This document shows positions 41,433 to 49,944 of a stretch of 55,633 bases of DNA, in pieces. Source of the stretch: Streptomyces sp. ISL-94. GTDB taxonomy: Bacteria; Actinomycetota; Actinomycetes; Streptomycetales; Streptomycetaceae. Below the pieces are notes generated by a model that saw only the letters and a program-made list of their open reading frames with translations, was not told where the DNA came from and did not search any database. Where the stretch lies: NCBI RefSeq assembly GCF_018614075.1, contig NZ_JAGGOZ010000122.1:1-55633 (forward strand), read 5' to 3'. Both the position numbers and the translations under genes were made by a program. Numbering within the stretch: the stretch's first letter is position 1; every line of letters begins with the position of its first letter.

Positions 41433-42110
41433 TCAGCTCTTCTCGAAGCGGAAGCCGACGCCCCGGACGGTGGCGATGTACCGGGGGTTGGCGGCGTCGT
41501 CGCCCAGCTTCTTGCGCAGCCAGGAGATGTGCATGTCGAGGGTCTTGGTGGAGGACCACCAGGTGGTGTCCCAGACCTCCCGCATCAGCTGGTCGCGGGT
41601 GACGACGCGGCCGGCGTCGCGGACCAGGACCCGCAGCAGGTCGAATTCCTTGGCCGTGAGCTGGAGCTCCTCCTCCCCCATCCAGGCGCGGTGCGACTCG
41701 ACGTCGATGCGCACGCCGTGGGTGGCGGGGGGCTGGCTGGCCTCGGTGGCGCCGCGCCGGAGCAGGGCCCGGACGCGGGCCAGCAGCTCGGCGAGGCGGA
41801 AGGGCTTGGTCACGTAGTCGTCGGCGCCGGCGTCCAGGCCGACGACCGTGTCGACCTCGTCCGCGCGGGCGGTGAGGACCAGGATCGGGAAGCCGTGGCC
41901 CTCGGCTCGCAGCCGGCGGGCGACTTCCAGACCGTCCATGCCCGGCAGGCCCAGGTCCAGGACGACGAGGTCGACGCCGCCCTGCAGTCCGGCGTCCAGG
42001 GCGGTGGGGCCGTCCTCCCGGACCTCGACCTCGTAGCCCTCCCGGCGCAGGGCGCGGGCCAGGGGTTCCGAGATGGATGCGTCGTCCTCGGCGAGCAGTA
42101 CACGCGTCAT
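41433..42110 (-). CDS. OmpR/PhoB-type response regulator
   Basis: A 225-residue regulator. Receiver domain: acidic pair D9/D10, phospho-acceptor D52 in VLDLGLPGMDG, and TKPF lysine near residue 100. The C-terminal winged-helix domain contains LTAKEFDLLRVL and GYRF-like GVGFRFEKS. It pairs with the kinase encoded immediately downstream. No target is evident; a 492-base noncoding region separates it from the divergent POT transporter, a plausible target. Confidence 0.94.
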   Translation of the reverse strand: MTRVLLAEDDASISEPLARALRREGYEVEVREDGPTALDAGLQGGVDLVVLDLGLPGMDGLEVARRLRAEGHGFPILVLTARADEVDTVVGLDAGADDYVTKPFRLAELLARVRALLRRGATEASQPPATHGVRIDVESHRAWMGEEELQLTAKEFDLLRVLVRDAGRVVTRDQLMREVWDTTWWSSTKTLDMHISWLRKKLGDDAANPRYIATVRGVGFRFEKS

Positions 42111-42602
42111 GTGGGTGATGGTAGTCCGCAGGAGGTGGATCGAGAGCCCTGCCTGCAGACCCCTGCCTATCTGCGCTTATGACCTATCAACCACCTTCGA
42201 ATATGGTCTGGCGGTTCCCGCGACGCCTGTGATCCATATCTCAAGTCCATTCATATGCCGCCGTGTCGTGTCGTATGGTGGCGAGACGCCTGATGCACTA
42301 CCTCAGGGACCTTTGTGCCGAAAAGCGCGCCAAGGGTCTCTACTTCTGTCCTGACCGGACCGGACAGTCCTGAGGGACTGGCCTGCCGGGCTTGATGACA
42401 GTGAATGACCTGTGGGCCGGGCCCGCCGCGCGATGGTGCGCGGCCGGGCGTGGATCCCGGTGACGGATGTTCCTTCGCTCCCCGCACAAGGGGGGCGGAC
42501 CCCCGGGCGTGGGGCAGGGCCTCTGTTGCCGGTGCCGGCCACCCCCCACCGGGCGCTGATGAGCTCACGAAGCCAGGCGTCCCGAGCAAGCAAGGATCGA
42601 CC
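42111..42602. promoter_or_regulatory. Long noncoding region upstream of the POT transporter
   Basis: It has no clear gene. Two tiny coupled ORFs occur on the + strand: 42255-42293 (12 codons, includes two Trp) and 42293-42373 (26 codons), overlapping as TGATG. They may be chance. Direct repeats around 42350-42380 (GTCCTGACCGGAC, AGTCCTGAGGGACT) and a long 5' region imply complex control of the transporter, perhaps by the adjacent response regulator. Confidence 0.4.
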
Positions 42603-44117
42603 ATGGCTTCCAGCCTGACGGAGGGTTCTGCGGCGTCCGCCGAGAAGACCTTCTTCGGCCACCCCCGTGGCCTGGCCACTCTGTTCATGACCGAGATGTG
42701 GGAGCGTTTCTCCTACTACGGCATGCGCGCACTTCTGGTCTACTACCTGGTCTCGGGCGGCGCCGACGCCGCCACGGGCAGCCAGGGCGGCGGCCTGGCG
42801 ATGACGGCGGCCACGACCACGGCGATCTACTCCGTGTACGTGTCGATGGTCTACCTCATGGCCATGCCCGGCGGCTGGTTCGGCGACCGTGTCTGGGGCG
42901 CCCGCAAGACGGTCGCCATCGCCGGTTTCGTGATCATGGCCGGCCACCTGTCGCTGGCCCTTCCCGGCCAGGCGATGTTCTTCGTCGGTCTGATCCTCGT
43001 CGCCGCCGGCTCCGGTCTGCTGAAGGCCAACATCTCGACGATGGTCGGCCACCTCTACGACGGCCCGGAGGACCCGCGCCGCGACGGTGGCTTCACCCTC
43101 TTCTACATCGGCATCAACCTCGGCGCCTTCGTCGCCCCGCTCGTCGTCGGAACGGTCGGCAAGGAGCACAACTGGCACCTGGGCTTCGCCCTGGCCGCCG
43201 TCGGCATGGGCCTGGGCCTGACCCAGTTCCTGCTCGGCACCAAGCACCTGAGCCCGAAGAGCAGCCTGGTCCCGAACCCGCTGACGCCGGAGGAGCGCAA
43301 GGCCGTCCTCACCAAGGCCGTCTTCGCCGTTCTGGGCATCGCCGTCTTCTACGGTGCCGTGGTCGCCCTCGGCGCCTACACCCTGAACTGGGCCCTGGTC
43401 CCGCTGACGCTGGCCGGCCTGATCATCCCGATCGCCGTGCTGACGCGCATCAAGCGCGACAAGGACCTGTCGGGCGCCGAGCAGTCGAAGATGACCGCGT
43501 ACATCTGGTTCTTCATCGCCGCCGCCGTCTTCTGGATGATCTACGACCAGGGTGGCTCCACGCTGTCCCTGTTCGCCGACGACAAGACCGCGAGCACCGT
43601 CTTCGGCCTCGGCTTCTCGGCCACCTGGTACCAGTCGCTGAACCCGCTGTTCGTGATGGCCCTGGCCCCGGTCTTCGCCTGGCTGTGGCTGTGGCTGGCC
43701 CGCAAGAACCAGGAGCCGAACACCATCGTGAAGTTCGCGATGGGCCTGGTCCTGATCGGCGCCTCGTTCTTCGTCTTCATCGTCCCGATGAACATGGCGG
43801 GCGGCGACGCCAAGGTCTCCCCGATGTGGCTGGTCTCGATCTACATGATCCAGACCATCGGTGAGCTGTGCGTCTCCCCGGTCGGCCTCTCCGTCACCAC
43901 GAAGATGGCCCCGCAGAAGTACGCCTCCCAGATGATGGGCGTCTGGTTCCTCGCGGTCACCGCCGGTGACTGCATCACCAGCCTGCTCTCCATCGCCGGT
44001 GTGGACCTGAACGGCCTCGGCGTGATCGCCCTGCAGGCGGCCGCCGCCGCCCTGGCCGGCTTCGCGGTCTACTCGTACCGCAAGAAGGTCCAGGGCCTCA
44101 TGGGTGGCGTCCACTGA
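42603..44117 (+). CDS. POT family proton-coupled peptide transporter
   Basis: A 504-residue major-facilitator protein with about 12-14 spans that imports di- and tripeptides with protons. The ExxER proton-coupling motif is EMWERFSYYGMRALLV near residue 30; the PTR2 signature FYIGINLGAFVAPLVVGT follows at about 165. The lysine-linked loops and C-terminal half (YIWFFIAAAVFWMIYDQGGS) fit the family. ATG at 42603 with AAGGA upstream. Peptides taken up could be cleaved by the two dipeptidase-family neighbours. A convergent terminator lies downstream. Confidence 0.94.
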   Translation: MASSLTEGSAASAEKTFFGHPRGLATLFMTEMWERFSYYGMRALLVYYLVSGGADAATGSQGGGLAMTAATTTAIYSVYVSMVYLMAMPGGWFGDRVWGARKTVAIAGFVIMAGHLSLALPGQAMFFVGLILVAAGSGLLKANISTMVGHLYDGPEDPRRDGGFTLFYIGINLGAFVAPLVVGTVGKEHNWHLGFALAAVGMGLGLTQFLLGTKHLSPKSSLVPNPLTPEERKAVLTKAVFAVLGIAVFYGAVVALGAYTLNWALVPLTLAGLIIPIAVLTRIKRDKDLSGAEQSKMTAYIWFFIAAAVFWMIYDQGGSTLSLFADDKTASTVFGLGFSATWYQSLNPLFVMALAPVFAWLWLWLARKNQEPNTIVKFAMGLVLIGASFFVFIVPMNMAGGDAKVSPMWLVSIYMIQTIGELCVSPVGLSVTTKMAPQKYASQMMGVWFLAVTAGDCITSLLSIAGVDLNGLGVIALQAAAAALAGFAVYSYRKKVQGLMGGVH

Positions 44118-44150
44118 CGCACCCCGCCCACGGGCAGTAAGAAATAGACG

Positions 44151-44188
44151 GAACGGCCCGGCACTCCTCACGGTGTGCCGGGCTGTTC
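44151..44188. terminator. Terminator between convergent transporter and surface-protein operon
   Basis: GAACGGCCCGGCAC (44151-44164) and GTGCCGGGCTGTTC (44175-44188) pair with one G-T mismatch across a 10-base loop. Confidence 0.8.
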
Positions 44189-44207
44189 TGCGTGTCTGCC
44201 TCCGTGT

Positions 44208-45512
44208 CTACCGGGTGCCGCGCAGGCGGCGCCACGGGGTGAACGTGAACACCGCGCCGCCGAGCAGGATCACCGTGCCGGCGACCAGGGCCAGGGCCTT
44301 GATGCCGCCCTCGTCCTCGGCGCCGGTCTCGGCGAGGCCGCCGGAGGTGGTGGTGGCGGCGCCGGTGGTGGACGGGGAGCCGGAGCCGCCCGGCTGGGCG
44401 GCGGTGTCCAGCTCCAGCGAGACGCCGCTGCTGGTCGCCTTGCAGGGGACGTTGATCGGCGTCGAGCCCGGGGCCATGGTGACGTCGATCGTCAGCTGGT
44501 CCGGGCTCAGCGTGACCTTGCCGGACTTGCCGGGCTTGTAGGTCCCCGTCATGTCGTTGAGGCTGACCGGGGCCTTGTCCGCGATCGGCTCCGCGTTGGC
44601 CGGGCCGGAGACCTTGACCATGCCGCTGTCGGCGCCGCCGAGCTTGACGTTCATCGAGGGCTTGAGGGCCCCGGCCGGCAGGGCCATGGGCGCGGCCATC
44701 GCGCCCTTCGCCGTCTTGACGGTCAGGTCGTAGCTGCCGCCGTTCTTCTTGGCGTTGATCGTGACCGGGGTCTTGATGCCCCCGGGGACGACCGGACCGC
44801 AGTCGAAGGCGACCTCGACGGCCTTGCCCGGGAAGTCGGTCTGGCCGCCGCCTCCGCCAGTGGTCGTGCCGCCGGTGGTCGTGCCACCGGTGGTCGTGCC
44901 GCCGTTCGTGGTGCCACCGCTGGTGGTACCGCCGCTGGTGGTACCGCCGCTGGTGGTACCGCCGCTGGAGCCGGCCGCCACGTCGATGGTGGCCCCGCCC
45001 TTCACCTCGCCCACCGGCGCGCACTTGGTGACGAACGTGCCGAAGGAGAAGGTGACGGCGACGTCGTACTTGCCTGGCGTCAGGGTGATCTTGCCCGCCT
45101 TGGTGAGCTTCAGCTTGCCCTTCATCGTGGACATCACCATGGGCGCCTTCTTCGGGATCGGCGGGTTCTTCTTCTCCCCGACGACCTTCAGCTCGCCTCC
45201 CCCGCCGCCCACCGTGATCCAGCCGGTGGGCTGGACCGAGTCCTGCGGGATGTCCATCAGGTCCGTGTTGTTCGAGGCCGGCTTCACCGTCTCCCAGGAC
45301 ACCTCGACCTCGTCCCCGACCTTGGCGGTGGCCGGAGCCGTGATCTTGGCGGTGGTCTCACCCTCCACCGGGTCGCCGCCGCCGGCCGGCGGAACGCACT
45401 TGACCTTGAATGTGGCCTCGGCGGCCTGGGCGGGAGAAGCCCCCATGGCGATACCCGCGCCGCCGAGCAGCAGCGCGACCACGGCCGCGCTCACCCTCCG
45501 TTGGGTCTTCAC
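44208..45512 (-). CDS. Sortase-anchored surface protein with LAETG motif and two repeat domains
   Basis: A 434-residue exported protein. Signal peptide: about residues 1-30. Two beta-rich domains of about 140 residues (each with a Cys pair and a KSGKVTLSPDQ or KAGKITLTPG strand) are joined by a GGTTSGGTT-type repeat linker. The second domain resembles the LPQTG protein at 47689. The C-terminus has LAETG at 393-397, a hydrophobic span and RRLRGTR, the cell-wall sorting signal used by class E sortases. The domains recall DUF6801 (from memory). It is the last gene of a four-gene operon, overlapping its predecessor by four bases. Confidence 0.85.
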   Translation of the reverse strand: MKTQRRVSAAVVALLLGGAGIAMGASPAQAAEATFKVKCVPPAGGGDPVEGETTAKITAPATAKVGDEVEVSWETVKPASNNTDLMDIPQDSVQPTGWITVGGGGGELKVVGEKKNPPIPKKAPMVMSTMKGKLKLTKAGKITLTPGKYDVAVTFSFGTFVTKCAPVGEVKGGATIDVAAGSSGGTTSGGTTSGGTTSGGTTNGGTTTGGTTTGGTTTGGGGGQTDFPGKAVEVAFDCGPVVPGGIKTPVTINAKKNGGSYDLTVKTAKGAMAAPMALPAGALKPSMNVKLGGADSGMVKVSGPANAEPIADKAPVSLNDMTGTYKPGKSGKVTLSPDQLTIDVTMAPGSTPINVPCKATSSGVSLELDTAAQPGGSGSPSTTGAATTTSGGLAETGAEDEGGIKALALVAGTVILLGGAVFTFTPWRRLRGTR

Positions 45513-46651
45513 GTATGTCCCTTCGTCGTCGAACGGTTCTCAGACGGTGCGGACGCCTGTGGTGCTGGGCCCGGCGCGCTGTCCGGGGTGAACCACGGCA
45601 GGACCGCCGTGGTCGTCTGGGGGGATGCCGCCGGCGGCTCCGACGCGGCCGGCGCGCGGCCCCGTACGGCGGGAATCCTCGGCAGCCGGGCCGTCACGGC
45701 CGCCGCCGCCTCGGGGAACCGCGCGCCGCGGTGGCGGCCGGCGGTGCCCGGGACGCGGGGCCGGACCTTGTCGACGACGGCCATGCCGACACGGAAGACC
45801 GCGGCCGGGACCACCAGCAGGAGCAGGCCCCAGAAGAGCAGGACCCCGTACGGGCGGTCCACGCCCCAGGGCTGGGTGGCCAGGACCGTCTCGCCGTACT
45901 TGAGGGAGAGCGCGTAGTCGCCGTACGCCCCCGCGGTCAGGGTGGCGTCCAGGGCGACCTCCGCCTTGCCGCCGGGCGGGATCGTGCCCTTCCAGCGGAC
46001 CTCCTCCCACAGCGGGGCGAACACCCCGTGGGCGGTGCCGAGCTGGAAGACCGGGTCCTTGACCGGGGCGGAGCCGAGATTGCCGACGGTGACCTTGAAC
46101 GTGCGGCTCGGCGGAGCGCCGAACCAGGTCAGCACCCCGTCGTCGCCCTCCAGCCGGACCCCGGTGAGCAGCGCGAGGCGGGCCGTGCCGGATTCGGCGG
46201 GCAGCTCGGCCACCGGGTGGTCGGTGATCTTCAGGGCGGTCGCGACGGTGGACTGGTCCCCGTTGACGGAGGTGACGTTGACGACGCAGGGGCAGGGCTT
46301 CGGCGGTGCCACCACGGGCAGCTTGGCGGTGAAGTGGCCGTCGTCGGCGACCGAGACGGCGGCGCCGTCCGCGTTGGCACAGCTGTTGGTGCCGCCGATC
46401 ATGTTCTGGCCGCAGACCAGCAGCATCACCAGCGTCTTGGCGGGCCAGCCGGTGCCGTCGACGGTGATCTCGGTGCCCTTGGCGGCCTCCTGGAGGGAGA
46501 GCGCAACGGCGGGCTTCGGCTCGGCGGCGACAGCGGTGACGGCGGCGGCCCCGGCGGCGGTGGTGACGGCCGCGGTGGCCGGGGCCGCCGGGAGCAAGAT
46601 GAGCGCGCACGCTGCCGTCCCCGCGGCGAGCAGGGCTCCGAGTCTTCTCAC
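45509..46651 (-). CDS. Secreted, membrane-anchored beta-rich protein of the sortase-substrate operon
   Basis: A 380-residue protein with a signal peptide (VRRLGALLAAGTAACALILL), then a neocarzinostatin-like domain (ITVDGTGWPAKTLVMLLVCG) with Cys-rich segments, and a second beta domain. One membrane span at about 283-303 (LLFWGLLLLVVPAAVFRVG) is followed by a Pro-rich cytoplasmic tail of about 75 residues. GTG start with GGGAG upstream. Its stop overlaps the LAETG gene. Anchoring by a span, with the neighbours' sortase motifs, suggests a surface complex. No enzyme motif. Confidence 0.8.
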   Translation of the reverse strand: MRRLGALLAAGTAACALILLPAAPATAAVTTAAGAAAVTAVAAEPKPAVALSLQEAAKGTEITVDGTGWPAKTLVMLLVCGQNMIGGTNSCANADGAAVSVADDGHFTAKLPVVAPPKPCPCVVNVTSVNGDQSTVATALKITDHPVAELPAESGTARLALLTGVRLEGDDGVLTWFGAPPSRTFKVTVGNLGSAPVKDPVFQLGTAHGVFAPLWEEVRWKGTIPPGGKAEVALDATLTAGAYGDYALSLKYGETVLATQPWGVDRPYGVLLFWGLLLLVVPAAVFRVGMAVVDKVRPRVPGTAGRHRGARFPEAAAAVTARLPRIPAVRGRAPAASEPPAASPQTTTAVLPWFTPDSAPGPAPQASAPSENRSTTKGHT

Positions 46652-47673
46652 CTGGAGGCTCCCGTCAGTTCGTGTTCCGGTGCGGGGGTCGTCGGTTCGG
46701 CCGCGGGCGCCGCGCCGTCGGGCGGGTCCCGGCGGGTCCGCCGGTTGCGTACGAGGAGCAGCGCGGCCGACGTGGTCACGCCGAGGCCGAGCAGGCCGAG
46801 GCCGGTGCGGGCGGCGATCCCCCAGGGCACGCACCACACCGAGGCGGTGGCGGTGGCCCGGGCGCCGCCGGGGGCGGTGACCGTGAGGCCGAGGCGGACC
46901 TTGTCGAGGACCGGGGCTCCGGGCCACCTTTCGGTCAGCTCCACGCGCTGGCCGGGGAGCAGTTCCACCGGCAGGGTGCGGGGGCTGCGGCCGGGGACCT
47001 CGCCGAAGAGGCCGTCGGCGTGGAGGGCGAGCTCGAGGGTGAGCGCCACGTTGCCCCGGTTGACGAGGGTGTACGCGACGACCGCGGCCGAGCCCTTGCC
47101 GCGGACGGTGACGTCCTCGACCGTGAGGGCGGCCAGGGTGGGGCCGCCGACCCGCAGGTGGACCCGTACGCCCACCTCGTGGCCGGCTTCGGTGGCGACC
47201 ACGGCGGCGGGGTGGTCGCCGGGCGGGGAGGCGGGCGGGACGGTGACGGTGAAGGGGACGACCGCGCGGGTGCGGGGCGGGATCTTCACCGTGGCGCCGG
47301 CGCCGAAGCTGATCCAGGCCCCGGCGGCGGTCGCGGGGTCTGTCGAGCGGCCTCCGGCCGCGGGGTCGGCCGGGCGCACCTCGAGGGCGCCGTCAGCCGT
47401 GTTGTAGGCGTCGGCGCCGCGCAGGGTGACGGTGTGCTCCTGGTCGGTGGTGTTGGCCAGGGCGAGGCGGTCCTCCAGTACGGTGCCGGCGGTGCCCGCG
47501 AGGTAGAAGTACGGGCGGGCCCCGCCGGGCCGGGCGGCGGCGGCCGTCCCGGCGGCGGGCTCGGCGGTCCAGCCGGGCTCCTCGGCGGCGGCCGGGGCCG
47601 CGGGGGCCGTGTGGAGCGCGGCGGCGGCGAGGAGCAGCACCCCGAGCCTTCGGAATGTAGGGAGCACGGGCAT
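46648..47673 (-). CDS. Secreted DUF916/WxL-like membrane protein
   Basis: A 341-residue exported protein. Signal peptide to about residue 30, then a domain at about 50-165 resembling the peptidoglycan-binding DUF916/WxL region (YFYLAGTAGTVLEDRLALAN and VPFTVTVPPASPPGDHPAA). A second beta domain leads to a single span at about 285-305, followed by a basic, Pro-rich cytoplasmic tail. Its stop overlaps the next gene. The resemblance to WxL partners of Firmicutes suggests peptidoglycan binding; this is inference. Confidence 0.78.
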   Translation of the reverse strand: MPVLPTFRRLGVLLLAAAALHTAPAAPAAAEEPGWTAEPAAGTAAAARPGGARPYFYLAGTAGTVLEDRLALANTTDQEHTVTLRGADAYNTADGALEVRPADPAAGGRSTDPATAAGAWISFGAGATVKIPPRTRAVVPFTVTVPPASPPGDHPAAVVATEAGHEVGVRVHLRVGGPTLAALTVEDVTVRGKGSAAVVAYTLVNRGNVALTLELALHADGLFGEVPGRSPRTLPVELLPGQRVELTERWPGAPVLDKVRLGLTVTAPGGARATATASVWCVPWGIAARTGLGLLGLGVTTSAALLLVRNRRTRRDPPDGAAPAAEPTTPAPEHELTGASR

Positions 47674-47688
47674 GGCCGGGTGCTCCGT

Positions 47689-48369
47689 TCAGGACCGGGC
47701 CCGTTGGCCGCGCCGGGTCAGCCAGAGCACGCCGGCGGCGCCGGAGAGCAGCACGGTGCCGCCGAGGGTGCCGAGGGCGAGGGCGGAGTCGGTGGGTCCG
47801 GTCTGCGGGAGCGTGTCCTCGCCGGTGCCGCCGCCGGACTGCGCGCCGGAGCCGCCGGCGGCCGTGACGTCCAGTTCCAGGGAGGGTTTGGGGCTGTTGC
47901 CGGGAGTACAGGTGGTCGTAGTGCCCAGCGCCTTGATGGTGAGCACGCCGGCGGTGAAGGTGGCCTTGCCGGTCTTCTTGGGCGTGTAGGTGCCCGAGAG
48001 GTCGGTGATCTTGATGGGTGTGTTGGCGGGCACCGCCTCGGGGTTGGGCGGGCCCGAGACCGGTACGGAGGCCTTCTCGGCTCCGTCGACGAGGATGACG
48101 GCGCTGGGGCTCATCGCGCCCTTGCCGAGCTCGACGGGGCTGGAGGAGACGCCCTTCTGGAAGGACATCGTCAGCTTGTACCCGTCGCCCTCCTTGACGG
48201 CCTTGATGTCGATGGGCGATACCGCCGACTTGTCCCCGATCGGGGTCTTGCAGTCGTACGCGACGTCGACGACGTCGGCGTGGGCTGCGGGGGCGGCCAG
48301 CAGGACCGCCGATCCGGCCGCCAGCGCGGAGGCCAGCGCGAGCGCGGTGGAGCGTTTCCGGTCGGACAC
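47689..48369 (-). CDS. Sortase-anchored surface protein with LPQTG motif
   Basis: A 226-residue exported protein. The GTG start (reading VSDRKRSTALALASALAAGS) has AGGGGAA upstream and is preferred over the longer in-frame start. Signal peptide to about residue 31 (AAPAAHA). One beta domain with a Cys pair (VAYDCKTPIG ... TTTCTPG) is homologous to the second domain of the LAETG protein. The C-terminal sorting signal is LPQTG at 187-191, a hydrophobic span, then RRGQRARS. It is the first gene of the operon running to 44208. Confidence 0.85.
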   Translation of the reverse strand: MSDRKRSTALALASALAAGSAVLLAAPAAHADVVDVAYDCKTPIGDKSAVSPIDIKAVKEGDGYKLTMSFQKGVSSSPVELGKGAMSPSAVILVDGAEKASVPVSGPPNPEAVPANTPIKITDLSGTYTPKKTGKATFTAGVLTIKALGTTTTCTPGNSPKPSLELDVTAAGGSGAQSGGGTGEDTLPQTGPTDSALALGTLGGTVLLSGAAGVLWLTRRGQRARS

Positions 48370-48490
48370 CTTCGTCTTCCCCTCGGACCTTGGGACCACA
48401 AGTTACTGACGACACATCAGATTGGTGGCTCAAGGTACGCCCGGGGCCTTGCGGAGGGAAGACAAAGGGCAGGCCGGGATTGACCGTTCG

Positions 48491-49672
48491 TCAGTGGGCG
48501 CGCACGCCCTTCTGCCACACCGCGGAAACGAGCGGGACACCCGGGCGGTAGGCCAGGTGGACGTGGCTGGGGGCGTCCAGCAGGGCCAGATCGGCGCGCG
48601 ATCCGGGGGTGATGGAGCCGATGTCGGCACGGCGCAGGGCGCGGGCGCCGCCGGCGGTGGCCGACCAGAGGGCCTCGTCGGGGGTCATGCGCATGTCCCG
48701 GACGGCGAGCGCGATGCAGAACGGCATGGAACTCGTGTAGGAGGAGCCGGGATTGCAGTCCGTGGACAGGGCGACGGTCACGCCCGCGTCGATCAGGCGG
48801 CGCGCGTCGGGCCACTGGGCGCGGGTGGAGAACTCGGCGCCGGGCAGCAGCGTGGCGACGGTGGTGCCGGCGGCCTGGGCGAGGGCGTCCACGTCGGCAT
48901 CGGTGAGGTGGGTGCAGTGGTCGGCGGAGGCGGCCTCCAGCTCCACGGCGAGCTGGACGCCGGGGCCGTGGCCCAGCTGGTTGGCATGGACCCGGGGGAT
49001 CAGGCCGGCGGCGGCGCCCGCGGTGAGGATCGCGCGGGCCTGGTCGCCGTCGAAGGCGCCCTTCTCGCAGAAGACGTCCACCCAGCGGGCGTACGGGGCG
49101 CAGGCCGCCAGCATCTCGCCGGTGACGAGGTCGACGTAGCCGGCCGGGTCGTCCGCGTAGTCGGGGGAGACGATGTGCGCGCCGAGGTAGGTGACCTCCT
49201 CGGTGTGCGCGGCAGCGATGCGCAGGGCGCGGGCCTCGTCGGCGACGGTGAGCCCGTAGCCGGACTTGGTCTCGAAGGTGGTGGTGCCCTGGCGGCGGGC
49301 CTCGTGGAGGTGGCGCAGCAGATTGGCTTCGAGCTCGGCGTCGGTGGCGGCGCGGGTGGCGGCGACGGTGGTGCGGATGCCGCCGGCGGAGTAGGCGCGG
49401 CCGGACATGCGGGCGTTGAACTCGGCGGTGCGGTCGCCGGCGAAGACGAGGTGGGAGTGGGAGTCGACGAAGCCGGGGATCAGGGCGCGGCCCTGCGCGT
49501 TGAACGCGGTGTCGGCGGCGGGGGCCTTGTCGGCGGGGCCGACCCAGGCGATGCGGTCGGCGTCGATGACGACCGCGGCGTCCCGGATGAGGCCGAGGGG
49601 GCCTTCGCCGAGGGCGGGGTCGTTGGTGACGAGGCTGCCGATGTTGGTGATGGCGGTGGTGGTGCCGGTCAT
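48491..49672 (-). CDS. hutI: Imidazolonepropionase
   Basis: A 393-residue amidohydrolase-superfamily enzyme that hydrolyses 4-imidazolone-5-propionate to formiminoglutamate, the third step of histidine degradation. Metal ligands: VDSHSHLVF (H72, H74), HANQLGHG, and the STDCNPGSS aspartate. Substrate-binding sequence FETKSGYGL is present. ATG start. It is separated from hutF by a 272-base repeat-containing gap, but on the same strand as the rest of the hut group. Length is normal. Confidence 0.95.
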   Translation of the reverse strand: MTGTTTAITNIGSLVTNDPALGEGPLGLIRDAAVVIDADRIAWVGPADKAPAADTAFNAQGRALIPGFVDSHSHLVFAGDRTAEFNARMSGRAYSAGGIRTTVAATRAATDAELEANLLRHLHEARRQGTTTFETKSGYGLTVADEARALRIAAAHTEEVTYLGAHIVSPDYADDPAGYVDLVTGEMLAACAPYARWVDVFCEKGAFDGDQARAILTAGAAAGLIPRVHANQLGHGPGVQLAVELEAASADHCTHLTDADVDALAQAAGTTVATLLPGAEFSTRAQWPDARRLIDAGVTVALSTDCNPGSSYTSSMPFCIALAVRDMRMTPDEALWSATAGGARALRRADIGSITPGSRADLALLDAPSHVHLAYRPGVPLVSAVWQKGVRAH

Positions 49673-49815
49673 GGGGTTCCTCTCAGGTGTCGCGGCCGAG
49701 CGGGAGCGGGACGCCACGGCGGCGGGGCCAGCGCCAGGCCCGGGCCGGGGCGCCCGACGGCCGAGGTTCTTTCCCCCACCCCGCCCTTCCCCGTACGTGC
49801 GCTTCGCGCCGGTGC

Positions 49816-49860
49816 CCTCACACGCCGGGCGGGCTGAATCAGCCCCGCCGGCGTTTGAGG
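49816..49860. repeat. Near-perfect 22-bp-arm palindrome in the hut gap
   Basis: CCTCACACGCCGGGCGGGCT plus GA (49816-49837) and TCAGCCCCGCCGGCGTTTGA plus GG (49839-49860) are inverted with three mismatches and a one-base loop. It is of the same family as the arms at 11781/11952. As RNA it would form a very stable hairpin between hutF and hutI and could damp read-through. The rest of 49673-49944 holds no gene. Confidence 0.75.
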
Positions 49861-49944
49861 CACGGGGTCGGGGGCGGAGCCCCCACGCGGCGGAGCCGCA
49901 TATTCGGTACTGCCGGGAAGGGGCGGGGTGGGGGAAAGGCGGCG

